Positions 1-8,644 are shown, counted from the first letter of the stretch. The stretch: 38,025 bases of DNA from Actimicrobium sp047621665 (GCA_047621665.1 JBLHMB010000034.1:1-38025), one strand, 5' to 3'. Made by a program: numbers and translations. The notes: a model not told the origin generated them from the sequence alone.

Positions 1-719
1 TCGAGGCACTACTGATCGTCGTCGTCAATGCCGCGCAAACCGATCAGGTTCTGTTTGGCGAGCACGGCGCTGCGGCGCACCTCGCACCTGGCGCGATCGT
101 CATTGCCAGTGCCACCGTCGCGCCCGAATACGCCGAAACCCTCGGTGCCAGGCTGCTGGCGATGGGCTTGCGCTTCATCGATGCACCGATTTCCGGCGGT
201 GCGGCCAAAGCCGCCTCGGGCCAGATGTCGGTCATGGCGGCCGGTGCGCCGGACACGTTTGCCGTCTGCGTCGATTTATTCGCAGCGATCTGCGCCAACC
301 TGTATCGCCTCGGCGACCAGCCCGGCCAGGGCTCGAAAGTGAAGATGATCAACCAGCTTCTGGCCGGCGTGCACATCGCCGCTGCCGCCGAAGCGATGGC
401 GCTGGGCTTGCGCGCCGGCTGCGATCCCGATGCGCTGTACGAAGTCATCTCCAACAGCGCCGGCAGTTCATGGATGTTCCAGAACCGCGTACCGCATATC
501 CTCGCCGGTGACTACCGGCCGCTGTCGGCGGTGAACATTTTCGTCAAGGATCTCGGTATCGTGCTCGACTACGCAAAAAAGAGCGTGTTCCCGTTGCCAC
601 TGTCGGCCACTGCGCACCAGATGTTCATGCAGGCTTCGGCAGCCGGTTTTGGCGCCGAGGACGATTCGGCCGTCATCAAGGTATTCCCCGGCATTACGCT
701 GCCTGCAGCCAAAGTATGA
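1..719 (+). CDS. ltnD: L-threonate dehydrogenase, 5' end outside window
   Basis: The frame is open from base 3 and ends with TGA at 717-719, so only the C-terminal ~238 residues are present. The product resembles the 3-hydroxyisobutyrate dehydrogenase superfamily. The substrate motif DAPISGGAAKAASGQ is visible, followed by the helical C-terminal domain with the GQGSKVKMINQLL segment that carries the catalytic Lys and the conserved Asn. In known tetronate pathways LtnD oxidises L-threonate at C2 with NAD+ to give 2-oxo-tetronate. The four genes that follow (otnK, otnC, otnI, denD) are exactly its pathway partners, which is why I call LtnD and not a generic 3-hydroxyisobutyrate or tartronate semialdehyde dehydrogenase. 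otnK begins 10 bases after its stop. The N-terminal Rossmann GxGxxG motif lies upstream of the window and cannot be checked. Confidence 0.85.
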   Translation, partial: EALLIVVVNAAQTDQVLFGEHGAAAHLAPGAIVIASATVAPEYAETLGARLLAMGLRFIDAPISGGAAKAASGQMSVMAAGAPDTFAVCVDLFAAICANLYRLGDQPGQGSKVKMINQLLAGVHIAAAAEAMALGLRAGCDPDALYEVISNSAGSSWMFQNRVPHILAGDYRPLSAVNIFVKDLGIVLDYAKKSVFPLPLSATAHQMFMQASAAGFGAEDDSAVIKVFPGITLPAAKV

Positions 720-729
720 GGAGACTGAC

Positions 730-2019
730 ATGACCGTGTTACTGGGATGTATCGCTGACGATTTTACCGGCGCAACCGACCTTGCCGGCATGCTGGTGAA
801 AGCCGGCATGCGCACGGTGCAACTGATCGGCGTGCCGAGTGGCCCGCCACCGGACAACATCGACGCCATCGTGATCGCGCTGAAGTCGCGCACCAATCCG
901 GCGACCGAGGCGGTGGGCGAATCGCTGGCGGCGCTGCGCTGGCTGCAGCAGGCCGGCTGTCAGCAGTTTTATGCGAAGTATTGCTCGACCTTTGACTCTA
1001 CGCCGCAAGGCAATATCGGACCGGTGGCCGACGCGCTGATGGACGCGCTCGGCACCGATTTCACAGTCGCCTGCCCGGCCTTTCCGGCCAATGGCCGCAC
1101 GATCTACAAGGGCTATCTGTTTGTCGGTAACGAACTCCTCAATGAGTCCGGCATGCGCAACCATCCGCTGACGCCGATGCACGACGCCAGCCTGGTGCGC
1201 GTGCTGCAACAGCAGGTCACCGGCAAGGTCGGCCTGGCTGATTACCGCGTCGTCGAACAAGGCGCGGAGGCGATTGCCGCACGCTTCGCCGAGCTGCGCA
1301 CGCAAGGCCATCGCTATGCAATCGTCGATGCGGTCTCGGACCAGGACTTGATGGCCATCGGCGCGGCGTGCGCCGGCTTGCCGCTGGTCACCGGCGGCTC
1401 CGGCATCGCGCTGGGTTTGCCAGACAATTTCCGCCGGCGCGGCTTGCTGGCCGCGCACACCGTGGCCGACCGCTTGCCGGCCACCGGCGGACGGCGCGCC
1501 GTGATCGCCGGCAGCTGTTCGGTAGCAACACAACAACAGGTCGCCGCCATGCGCGCCGTCGCGCCGGCATTCCATGTCGATCCGCTGCAACTGGCACGCG
1601 GCGATGACGTTGTTGCCGCCGCACTCGACTGGGCGGAGGCAAACCTGGGCCAACAACCGGTGCTGGTGTACGCGACCGCGACGCCGGAAACCGTGCGCGC
1701 GGTACAAGCGCAACTTGGCGTCGCACGCGCCGGCACGCTGGTCGAAGTCGCCCTTGCAGCCATCGCACAAGGATTAGTGCGACTAGGGGTCGGACAACTC
1801 ATCGTCGCCGGTGGCGAAACCTCCGGCGCGGTGGTCAAGGCGCTCGGCATCAGCGGCCTGATCATTGGCCCGGAAATCGATCCGGGCGTGCCGTGGACCG
1901 CTGTGATGCACGACCATCGGAGTGAAAAAAGCAGCGGCACACCGCTGGCGCTGGCCCTCAAGTCGGGTAACTTCGGCAGCGAGGATTTCTTCATCAAGGC
2001 CTGGGCCCGCCTGCCATGA
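730..2019 (+). CDS. otnK: 3-oxo-tetronate kinase (DUF1537 family)
   Basis: This 429-residue protein of the DUF1537 kinase family phosphorylates 3-oxo-tetronate with ATP to give 3-oxo-tetronate 4-phosphate. The N-terminal sugar-acid domain starts with the family hallmark ADDFTGATDLAG (about residues 9-20). The C-terminal nucleotide-binding part holds the Gly-rich VAGGETSGAVVKALG motif. An upstream in-frame ATG at 649 exists, but ATG 730 is preceded by GAGGAG at ideal spacing and begins with the family-typical TVLLGCIADDFTG, so 730 is preferred. The stop overlaps the start of otnC (ATGA), which suggests translational coupling. Length and motif order are normal and nothing looks damaged. Confidence 0.93.
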   Translation: MTVLLGCIADDFTGATDLAGMLVKAGMRTVQLIGVPSGPPPDNIDAIVIALKSRTNPATEAVGESLAALRWLQQAGCQQFYAKYCSTFDSTPQGNIGPVADALMDALGTDFTVACPAFPANGRTIYKGYLFVGNELLNESGMRNHPLTPMHDASLVRVLQQQVTGKVGLADYRVVEQGAEAIAARFAELRTQGHRYAIVDAVSDQDLMAIGAACAGLPLVTGGSGIALGLPDNFRRRGLLAAHTVADRLPATGGRRAVIAGSCSVATQQQVAAMRAVAPAFHVDPLQLARGDDVVAAALDWAEANLGQQPVLVYATATPETVRAVQAQLGVARAGTLVEVALAAIAQGLVRLGVGQLIVAGGETSGAVVKALGISGLIIGPEIDPGVPWTAVMHDHRSEKSSGTPLALALKSGNFGSEDFFIKAWARLP

Positions 2020-2678
2020 CAATCGCGATCCACACCCACACCGACGAAGCCCGCCAGCGCGAACTGATCGTCGAGTTCGGCCGCTCGCTGTACGAGCGCG
2101 GCCTGACTGCCGGCAGCAGCGGCAACCTGAGCGTGCGGCTAGCCGATGGCTGGCTGCTCACACCCACCAATGTCAGCCTCGGCCGGCTCGATCCGGCACG
2201 GCTCTCCAAGCTCGATGACTACGGCACGCTGATCAGCGGCGAAGCGCCATCGAAGGAAGCCTTCCTGCATCAGGCGATGTACCGCCAGCGCGGCAAGGCC
2301 GGCGCAATCGTCCATCTGCACTCAACCTATGCGGCCGCGGTGTCATGCCTGTGCGGCCTCGATCACGATGACTGTATCCCGCCACTGACGCCCTACTTTG
2401 TCATGAAAATTGGCCGCTTGCCGCTGGTGCCGTATCACCGGCCAGGCGATCCGGCACTGGCTGCGGTGATCGGCAAGCTGGCCGGAAAACACTCGGCCGT
2501 GCTGCTGGCGAACCACGGACCGGTGGTCTCGGGCAGCACACTTGAAGCGGCCGTGTATGCCGCCGAAGAGCTGGAAGAAACCGCCAAACTGTTCTTGCTG
2601 CTGCGCGGCGCGCCGACCCGAGCGCTCGATGCAGAACAAATCCAGGACCTCACCTCAACCTTCGGGCTCGATCTTTAA
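2016..2678 (+). CDS. otnC: 3-oxo-tetronate 4-phosphate decarboxylase (class II aldolase fold)
   Basis: This 220-residue member of the class II aldolase/adducin family removes CO2 from 3-oxo-tetronate 4-phosphate to give dihydroxyacetone phosphate. Visible active-site elements are the phosphate-binding SSGNLSVR loop (about 34-41), acidic Glu81 in SKEAFLH, the metal-binding His100 and His102 in VHLHST, and His167 in LLANHGPV. The start overlaps the otnK stop by four bases (ATGA). Related fuculose-phosphate aldolases share these residues, so the specific call rests on the operon context. It is followed after 36 bases by otnI. Confidence 0.92.
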   Translation: MTIAIHTHTDEARQRELIVEFGRSLYERGLTAGSSGNLSVRLADGWLLTPTNVSLGRLDPARLSKLDDYGTLISGEAPSKEAFLHQAMYRQRGKAGAIVHLHSTYAAAVSCLCGLDHDDCIPPLTPYFVMKIGRLPLVPYHRPGDPALAAVIGKLAGKHSAVLLANHGPVVSGSTLEAAVYAAEELEETAKLFLLLRGAPTRALDAEQIQDLTSTFGLDL

Positions 2679-2714
2679 CGCGATCATCACCCCCCTATTT
2701 CATCAAGGACTGCC

Positions 2715-3503
2715 ATGCCCCGATTTGCTGCCAACCTGACCATGATGTTCAATGAAGTCGCCTTCCCGCAGCGCTTTGCCGCAGCTGCCGCGGCCGGCTT
2801 CAAGGCCGTCGAATTCCTGTTTCCGTACGATCACAGTCCCGCTGAAGTCGCGTCGCTGCTGCAAGAAAACCAGCTGCAAAACGTGCTGTTCAATTTGCCG
2901 CCGGGCGACTGGGCGGCCGGCGAACGCGGCATCGCCTGTCTGCCCGGACGCGAAGAAGAATTCCGCGCCGGCGTGGCACGGGCTATCGAGTACGCGCTGG
3001 CGCTGGGTACGCCACGACTGCACATGATGGCCGGCCTGGTGCCTGCCGGCGCTGATCTGGCCGTACATCGCGAGCAATACCTGTCGAACCTGCGCCATGC
3101 GGCGAAGGAGCTCGGCAAGCACGGCCTGATGCTGTTGCTCGAACCAATCAATGGCCGCGACATGCCTGGCTATTTCCTGAGCGGACAAGCGCAGGCGCAT
3201 GCATTGCGCGAAGAATCGGGAGCGACCAACGTCAAGGTACAGATGGATTTCTATCACGCGCAAATCGTCGAGGGTGACCTGGCGATGACGCTCAAGCAGC
3301 ACGTCGACGGCATCGGCCACGTGCAGATCGCCAGCGTTCCGAGCCGCAATGAACCGGATGACGGCGAAGTCAATTATCCGTACCTGTTCGCGCTACTCGA
3401 TGAGCTCGACTACGACGGCTGGATCGGCTGCGAGTACCGCCCGCGTGGCCGCACCGAAGACGGTCTGACGTGGCTGAAAGCAGCGCAAGGAGAGCCATCA
3501 TGA
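2715..3503 (+). CDS. otnI: 2-oxo-tetronate isomerase
   Basis: This 262-residue TIM-barrel protein of the hydroxypyruvate isomerase (Hyi) type converts 2-oxo-tetronate to 3-oxo-tetronate, the OtnK substrate. Sequence signs are the N-terminal PRFAANLTMMFNEV, the metal ligand and catalytic Glu143 in LLLEPIN, the Asp178/His181 pair in QMDFYHAQ, and the second catalytic Glu240 in IGCEYRPRG. ATG 2715 follows AAGGA at good spacing. Its stop overlaps the denD start (ATGA). On sequence alone it could be called hydroxypyruvate isomerase. Its position between otnC and denD supports OtnI. Confidence 0.9.
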   Translation: MPRFAANLTMMFNEVAFPQRFAAAAAAGFKAVEFLFPYDHSPAEVASLLQENQLQNVLFNLPPGDWAAGERGIACLPGREEEFRAGVARAIEYALALGTPRLHMMAGLVPAGADLAVHREQYLSNLRHAAKELGKHGLMLLLEPINGRDMPGYFLSGQAQAHALREESGATNVKVQMDFYHAQIVEGDLAMTLKQHVDGIGHVQIASVPSRNEPDDGEVNYPYLFALLDELDYDGWIGCEYRPRGRTEDGLTWLKAAQGEPS

Positions 3504-4477
3504 AGGTGCTCATCACCGGTGGTGCCGGTTTCCTCGGTCAGCGCCTGGCGCGGCAATTACTCAACATCGGCCAGCTGACCGGCAGCGATGGAGCACGCCA
3601 CAACATCGAACAACTGGTGCTGGCCGATGTCGTGGCAGCACATGACTTCAACGATGCGCGGGTACGCGTGGTCACCGGCGATATCGCCGATACCGCATTA
3701 CTGCGCGACGTGATCGATACCGACACCCGTGCAATCTTCCATCTGGCCGCCATCGTCAGCTCGCATGCCGAAGCCGACTTCAACCTCGGCATGCGCATCA
3801 ACCTCGACGCGCCGCGCCTGCTGCTGGAAGTCTGCCGCGAATGCGGACACCAGCCGAAAGTGGTCTTCACCAGCTCGGTCGCGGTGTATGGTGGCGACCT
3901 GCCGGCAGTCGTGCTCGACACCACCGCGCTCAATCCGCAATCGTCGTACGGCATGCAAAAAGCCATCGGCGAATTGCTGCTCAACGACTACAGCCGGCGT
4001 GGCTTTGTCGATGGCCGCGTGTTGCGATTGCCAACCATTAGCGTGCGTCCGGGGCTACCGAACAAGGCCGCCTCGTCATTCGCCAGCGGCATCATCCGCG
4101 AACCACTCAACGGTGTCGCGTCGGTCTGTCCGGTCTCACCCGATACCCGTCTGTGGCTGCTATCGCCACAACGTGCGATCGATGCGCTGATCGCCGGGCA
4201 TGACTTGCCGGGTAGCGCGTTTGGGGCGAGCCGCACGGTCAATTTGCCGGGTGTCTCGGTGAGCGTCGCCGGCATGCTGGCCGCGCTGGAAAAAGTCGCG
4301 GGTGCAGCACCGCTGGCGCATGTCACCTTTGCGCCGGACCCGGCGGTCGAGTGCATCATCCGCAGTTGGCCAGCATGCTGGGACGTGACGCGAGCACACA
4401 TGATGGGCCTGGTCGGCGATACCGATTTCGACGCCATCGTGCGGGCTTATATTGCTGACGAACTGACGACGAGCTGA
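3500..4477 (+). CDS. denD: D-erythronate dehydrogenase
   Basis: This is a 325-residue extended short-chain dehydrogenase (NAD-dependent epimerase/dehydratase fold). It has the Rossmann motif GGAGFLG at residues 7-13, the NAD-ribose region, and the catalytic S-Y-K set seen as FTSSVAVYGG (Ser125/126) and SYGMQK (Tyr150, Lys154). DenD oxidises D-erythronate to the 2-oxo acid that OtnI then isomerises, so the operon accepts two tetronate epimers (LtnD and DenD entries) and channels both through OtnI-OtnK-OtnC. ATG 3500 overlaps the otnI stop; an upstream in-frame start at 3470 would lie deep inside otnI and is not needed. It is the last gene of the operon, with a GC-rich hairpin about 60 bases downstream. 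Confidence 0.9.
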   Translation: MKVLITGGAGFLGQRLARQLLNIGQLTGSDGARHNIEQLVLADVVAAHDFNDARVRVVTGDIADTALLRDVIDTDTRAIFHLAAIVSSHAEADFNLGMRINLDAPRLLLEVCRECGHQPKVVFTSSVAVYGGDLPAVVLDTTALNPQSSYGMQKAIGELLLNDYSRRGFVDGRVLRLPTISVRPGLPNKAASSFASGIIREPLNGVASVCPVSPDTRLWLLSPQRAIDALIAGHDLPGSAFGASRTVNLPGVSVSVAGMLAALEKVAGAAPLAHVTFAPDPAVECIIRSWPACWDVTRAHMMGLVGDTDFDAIVRAYIADELTTS

Positions 4478-4538
4478 CCGGTACCACCGGCGCCTCAACG
4501 GAACCCGGAAAAGACGCCCGTACAGCCGCGCAAAATAA

Positions 4539-4578
4539 GGCCGGCCATGCGGTGCGCGAGGCCGGCCAATCTTTCTTT
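4539..4578 (+). terminator. Possible terminator of the tetronate operon
   Basis: Two copies of GGCCGGCC (4539-4546 and 4560-4567) can pair across a 13-base loop and are followed by the T-rich AATCTTTCTTT. The position, 62 bases after denD and before the convergent DUF4149 gene, suits a terminator. The T run is interrupted, so termination strength is uncertain. Confidence 0.45.
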
Positions 4579-4632
4579 GCTTCGCCAACTGCCAGTGAGT
4601 ACCCGCGTTGCCACACCAGCGGGTTGCCTGGA

Positions 4633-5025
4633 TCAGACCAGACGTGCCAGCAACCAGCCGGTAGCCACAATATGGCTGAGGGTTACCAGCACCGACACGC
4701 CATGCAGCCATTTGAAGCGCTGCCGCTGGCCGGCGTCCGTCGCACGATTTATTGCAGGCATCAACAACTGCCGAACAGGAAGCGTGGACAGCGCGACGCC
4801 GGCCATCACAAGCGCCGCCGTGACGTCATGCGACCACCAGGTCAACCCCGCCACGACTGCCGTGGCCATCACAAAAACATAGAACAATGGGAAAGCGCGC
4901 CGCAACGTTGCGCCTGCGGTTTGCGTTGGCAACACCGAAAAAAGCAGCGCGGCAAAGCCGAATGAATAGAGCGTCATTCCACCAAACAAAAGAGCGGTGG
5001 ATAACACTGCGAGCGAATGCGTCAT
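4633..5025 (-). CDS. DUF4149-like small integral membrane protein
   Basis: This protein of about 130 residues has four predicted hydrophobic segments. The first carries the pattern LFGGMTLYSFGFAALLF and is followed by RRAFPLFYVFVMAT, which is typical of DUF4149 / TMEM205-like proteins, whose function is unknown. The central polar stretch MPAINRATDAGQ also fits that family. I chose the ATG at 5025, with AAGGG 8 bases upstream, because family members start with MxHSLAVL-like sequence. Longer forms from 5043 (ATG) or 5073 (TTG) are possible. It is transcribed toward denD and shows no operon partner. Confidence 0.72.
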   Translation of the reverse strand: MTHSLAVLSTALLFGGMTLYSFGFAALLFSVLPTQTAGATLRRAFPLFYVFVMATAVVAGLTWWSHDVTAALVMAGVALSTLPVRQLLMPAINRATDAGQRQRFKWLHGVSVLVTLSHIVATGWLLARLV

Positions 5026-5395
5026 GCCGGAAACCCTTGTCATCAAAAAAGTTAATGGGCGCTTGGTGCGCAACTGCAGCGACCTGCTGCCAGAAAATTA
5101 CTTGTCACTCAACAGGATGATGAAAAATCTTGCGTCACGATCATAACCTCTAGTCACCATTGCGCGCTTGAGGGCAAGACCATGCCATCGACAGTGCCGA
5201 ACTACACCTTCAGCAGAAGTCCGTCGAGCGCGCACTACCGCGCGTTATCACTTGATTCAAGAAAGAGAATTACACTGGCGCTTGCGTTTTTAAGACAAAC
5301 AAGCACACCGCAAATGCGTCATCGCTTTTCGACGGTGGCCGGTTTGCAAGCCACCCCGGTCAGCTCACGGTAACTTTAAACAATGGAATACCCGG
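5026..5395. other. Intergenic region between divergent DUF4149 and folB-like genes
   Basis: This stretch should hold the two divergent promoters. I see no convincing gene: the 63-codon frame at 5182-5373 has no good ribosome binding site and no recognisable motif. No strong hairpin or known operator was noticed. Confidence 0.4.
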
Positions 5396-5779
5396 ATGAA
5401 AAATTACGCTTGTGTCGAACTGTGCGATCTGGAAATCGACACGGACATCGGGACCTATGGTCCCAATGACACCAGACCCGACAAACACTTGCTCGACCTT
5501 ACTTTGCAGATCAGTTCGGACAAGGTCCTGATTGCTCAAGACGGTATGGCCTATGTATTCGATTACGACCCGTTAATCGCAGAAATTGACCGTCTTGCCG
5601 GCGACTGCCACTACGAGACGCAAGAGCGGCTCATCACCCGGATCGTTAAGGCGTGTGCCGCTTGCGCAGAGGTTGACGCTGTCGACATCTATTTGCGCAA
5701 ACTCCCGGTGCGCAACGGCTCAGGTTCGCTCGGCGTGAGGCTGTCGATCGATGCAATGACGTTGGACGGGATGCGATAA
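5396..5779 (+). CDS. Dihydroneopterin aldolase family protein (FolB/FolX-like)
   Basis: This 127-residue protein has the tunnelling (T-)fold of FolB. The N-terminal strand YACVELCDLEIDTDIGTYGPND matches the first FolB strand. The middle has FDYDPLIAEIDRLAG, then the ligand-anchoring acidic position in HYETQERLITRIV. The C-terminal strand VDIYLRKLP includes the Lys that is catalytic in FolB. FolB converts 7,8-dihydroneopterin to 6-hydroxymethyl-dihydropterin and glycolaldehyde in folate synthesis; FolX epimerises the triphosphate. The loop after 'IGTYG' lacks the WERE-type acidic residue common in housekeeping FolB, so this may be a second, specialised copy. The ribosome binding site is weak (GGA about 8 bases upstream). 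Confidence 0.75.
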   Translation: MKNYACVELCDLEIDTDIGTYGPNDTRPDKHLLDLTLQISSDKVLIAQDGMAYVFDYDPLIAEIDRLAGDCHYETQERLITRIVKACAACAEVDAVDIYLRKLPVRNGSGSLGVRLSIDAMTLDGMR

Positions 5780-5895
5780 ATGCTTGAAAGACGAGGGGGC
5801 ACAAGGTACTTTTTGACCTCCCCAGTGCCGCGCCAGTGCGTCCCGTTCATCCAGCTTCGCTTGTCTTCTCATCCGATATTTTCAGGATTAGCGCG

Positions 5896-6249
5896 GTGAC
5901 CGGGCGCATCAAGAAGAAAAGAAATTTGGCTCTGTTGGACAGTTTCGTCGCAAAAACTAACGTTGAAGAAGTGTGTACGTTGTGCGGACGACCGATCCCG
6001 AGCAAGCAAAAGGACGCCCATCACCTCGTCCCCAAGTCGCATGGCGGATCACTGACGGTTAACCTGCATCGCATATGTCACCGCCAGATTCACGCGCTCT
6101 ATACCGAAACGGAACTGGCGCGGCAGTTTTCTACTGTTGAGCAGTTACTGCAACAAGATGAAATGCGTCACTTTTTGAAGTGGGTCAAAACCAAGCCCAA
6201 TGACTTTTTTGAAAAGAGCCGGAAAAGCGCGCGCCTACGTAGTAAATAA
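5896..6249 (+). CDS. HNH endonuclease-fold protein
   Basis: This is a basic protein of about 117 residues with a compact HNH/beta-beta-alpha metal motif. CTLCGRPIP supplies a zinc-type Cys pair (about 27 and 30), followed by DAHHLVPKSHGG with the catalytic His pair, and LHRICHRQIHALYT with the later Cys/His. The remaining tail, FLKWVKTKPNDFFEKSRKSARLR, is typical of a short stand-alone family widespread in proteobacteria whose role is unproven. I chose GTG 5896, 8 bases after AGGA. A longer GTG start at 5836 has no ribosome binding site. It has no restriction, toxin or phage neighbours, so no defence role is proposed. Confidence 0.75.
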   Translation: MTGRIKKKRNLALLDSFVAKTNVEEVCTLCGRPIPSKQKDAHHLVPKSHGGSLTVNLHRICHRQIHALYTETELARQFSTVEQLLQQDEMRHFLKWVKTKPNDFFEKSRKSARLRSK

Positions 6250-6355
6250 AGTCTCCACCATGTGGCGATGTCGAAGAATCATTTTTCTCGCAAGTTTATG
6301 ACGGGAATATCCACAAAAATTGGCCGATTATTCGAGCACCGACAGCAGATCCTTA

Positions 6356-8293
6356 TCAGGCAAAGACCGTAATAACAGCACGTCGATAATCCACCAACGG
6401 AGCAGTCGGATGGCTGTCCCAAACCTCCAGAATGAGGTGAATTTCCTTTCCTGCGGCATCGATGGGAACCGTAAAGTTAATACTTTGCGCCGTCGGATTG
6501 TTAATAACTATGCTCTTACCATACGGGTTGTTGCCAGCCTCTTGGTAGTGCCACCAAGCATAGCGAACCGCACCTTGATCAGGATCGCTAGAGCCAGCCG
6601 CAGATAAGTTTAACGTTTGATTTGTTTGCGCCTGTAACCTAATAATCTCTTTACTGTTATTTCCGTTTAACACAGCAACAGGTCGATGATTCGCTTTGCT
6701 GTAAGGCATGACGCACCAATCATTACGTACTTTGAAATCATTCCACATGGCCTCGCGCCAGCGCCAGACAGCAGCGGCATGGCCGGTATAAACCGTACCA
6801 CTGGCCGGGTTAGTCCATTTATCGTTCACCTCGGCATGCACAGAGAAGGGAGCGTAGGCTTGTTCCGCGGCCGCAACGTCGGTGTGGTAGGAAAAAATGC
6901 CCGTCACTTTTTGACTTGTAAAACGTCCGCTCCAGCCACCCCATGAGAGCTGAGATTTGTCGGTAGTATCGTTGAGGCTGGCGGTGATCAAGCCAATCCA
7001 AGGAATGGTGCCGCCGCCTTCGGCGTAATACATTGTGCTACCCAACAGCCGGTGAGGATATAGCGCGCCGAGCGCACCGTGATTGATCCGCACATTTTCA
7101 TCGGCCCAGGCATCCTGTCCTTGCGGGCTATTGTTGTAGGGCTGCCAGACATAGGGTCCGAGGTTTGTGTTGCCCGGTCCGCCATAGGCATACGTTTGAT
7201 CCTTGCTACGGATCCAAAATATACTTGGAAATTCGTGGTTGATCCAAGCACCTGCATCGTCCTGGGCACCATTTTCATAGACACGTAACTTGGCCACAAA
7301 AGCGTCGGTCTCCGCAATCGAATGGCTCGCGCGGTAATCTTGCAGTGCTTGCGCCAGTGTATTGCTACCCGCATTGACAACGATGTACACAGGGCGCGGA
7401 TCAGCCTTGGTGACAGCAGCAATAATGAGATTTGATCCGGCGCTACTTTTACCCGGACCGATACCAGCGACGCCATAGGTCGGCTGCCCCATTGAAACAA
7501 TACTGCGTAAATAGGTTGGGACGGGCCAACCCGCGGCATGGAGCTGCAGGTTGGGATAATCTTTTTCGTAAGCGTCAATCAATGGGGTGAATTTAGCGGG
7601 ATGTGTGGCGTTAATTGTGCGCAGGTATTCGCCAGTGACAGCCACTAAACCCTCTATTTGAATTTCATTTGAGCAGAGTAATAGATGAATAATCTGTTGT
7701 ACTTCATCTGGCTCGTTGCCTATATCGGCAAGCAAGATCATGCGCGCCTTGCCGGCGACAGGCGCGGGTGCGGGTGCGGGTGCGGGCGCAGGAGAAGGTG
7801 CAGGTGTGGGAGCAGGTGCAGCACCGTTAGTCACGGTCAGGGTGAGTACAGCGGTAGCACCTGCCGTACCGGTACCGTTTTTGCCTGTGTAAGGCGTAGC
7901 TCGAATAATGTAGATGCCATTAGCCGGGCGCCATGTGCGGTAGTGGCCCTTGCCATCATCGCCCTTGAACGCGTAGGGCGCATTGTTCTCGGTCTGAATG
8001 GCTCCTGCGGAGTCGGTAAAGATCACGGATGCGACGTCGAGTGCATTTGCTCGTACGTTGATTCCCTTGTCTGTGGGAACCGAGACCGTGCCGCTGGAAA
8101 TAAAGTTGCTCATGTCGGCACCTGAGCTGACATCCACCACGGTGAACGATTGGATAACAGGAAGGCCAGTAGCATGTGCAAGCATTTGAAGGCCAGTCCC
8201 GGTTGCAACGGCAGACGCGCCACTTAACGCACGAAGAAGAAACCGACGCCGCTCTGCATTGGCTTCAGGGGAATCAAACGTCTCGTCGCTCAT
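6356..8293 (-). CDS. Tat-exported DUF1593 (nucleoside-hydrolase-like) protein with N-terminal accessory module
   Basis: This is a 645-residue exported protein. Residues 15-42 form a Tat-type signal (ERRRFLLRALSG, then a hydrophobic run ending LAHA). Residues ~47-158 are a beta-rich module (SFTVVD...SGTVSV...INVRANA...TENNAPYAFKGDD...GTAGATAVLTLTV) that also occurs in the gene at 24478-26562. A Pro/Ala linker spans ~159-180. From ~183 the DUF1593 domain starts with ARMILLADIGNEPDE, the acidic loop resembling nucleoside hydrolases. A C-terminal Ig-like domain (about 545-645, LNLSAAGSSDPDQG...) follows, as in Saccharophagus Sde_0182-type proteins linked to polysaccharide breakdown. The substrate is unknown. 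ATG 8293 follows AGGAG at 5 bases. Base composition is visibly less GC-rich than its neighbours, hinting at transfer. It is a single-gene unit. Confidence 0.82.
   Translation of the reverse strand: MSDETFDSPEANAERRRFLLRALSGASAVATGTGLQMLAHATGLPVIQSFTVVDVSSGADMSNFISSGTVSVPTDKGINVRANALDVASVIFTDSAGAIQTENNAPYAFKGDDGKGHYRTWRPANGIYIIRATPYTGKNGTGTAGATAVLTLTVTNGAAPAPTPAPSPAPAPAPAPAPVAGKARMILLADIGNEPDEVQQIIHLLLCSNEIQIEGLVAVTGEYLRTINATHPAKFTPLIDAYEKDYPNLQLHAAGWPVPTYLRSIVSMGQPTYGVAGIGPGKSSAGSNLIIAAVTKADPRPVYIVVNAGSNTLAQALQDYRASHSIAETDAFVAKLRVYENGAQDDAGAWINHEFPSIFWIRSKDQTYAYGGPGNTNLGPYVWQPYNNSPQGQDAWADENVRINHGALGALYPHRLLGSTMYYAEGGGTIPWIGLITASLNDTTDKSQLSWGGWSGRFTSQKVTGIFSYHTDVAAAEQAYAPFSVHAEVNDKWTNPASGTVYTGHAAAVWRWREAMWNDFKVRNDWCVMPYSKANHRPVAVLNGNNSKEIIRLQAQTNQTLNLSAAGSSDPDQGAVRYAWWHYQEAGNNPYGKSIVINNPTAQSINFTVPIDAAGKEIHLILEVWDSHPTAPLVDYRRAVITVFA
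7762..7822. repeat. Short GC-rich repeats encoding a Pro-Ala linker
   Basis: A GCGGGT/GCAGGT hexamer is repeated imperfectly. On the minus strand it encodes the PAPAPAPA spacer between the accessory module and the DUF1593 domain. Such linkers keep secreted modules apart. The repeat is codon-degenerate, so slippage seems limited. Confidence 0.7.
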
Positions 8294-8644
8294 GGGATCT
8301 CCTAATCGTTTTACACCTAAAGTTAATCAATACTACTGATAGTTAAGGGTGTGTTAGCCGGATTAAGAAGTCAACCTCGCGAAGCCAACTTCAACGCTGC
8401 CAACTATACAAACGTTGTTCCAAATCAACTTTACGTTGAAAGGTGACGTGACATGTTGTTCGGAGGATTATTTTCGAGGTTGGTAGATTAGCGTCGGGTG
8501 AAAGGCCTGCGCTGCCAAAATCAGCCTTTGCTGCGCGCGGTACTACTAGCGGTGTTCAGTGGTGCGACATTGCTGCGAAAGAGGGAGCGGCTCATCAAGG
8601 AACGACTCTCTAAGCGCGATAGCTTGTGTGTCACATCTGAAGCT
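8294..8644. other. Intergenic region upstream of the DUF1593 gene
   Basis: The part next to 8293 is AT-rich and probably holds the promoter of the DUF1593 gene. The rest lies downstream of the EamA stop. No credible reading frame, terminator or RNA gene was seen; the 66-codon plus-strand frame at 8498 runs into the EamA gene and lacks protein-like content. Confidence 0.4.

Noticed and set aside
739..1770. Long open frame antisense to otnK
   Set aside because: It mirrors a GC-rich real gene; its composition is Arg/His-rich and it has no motif. The plus-strand kinase is unmistakable.
5182..5373. 63-codon plus-strand frame before the folB-like gene
   Set aside because: No ribosome binding site, no recognisable content, and it covers the expected promoter region.
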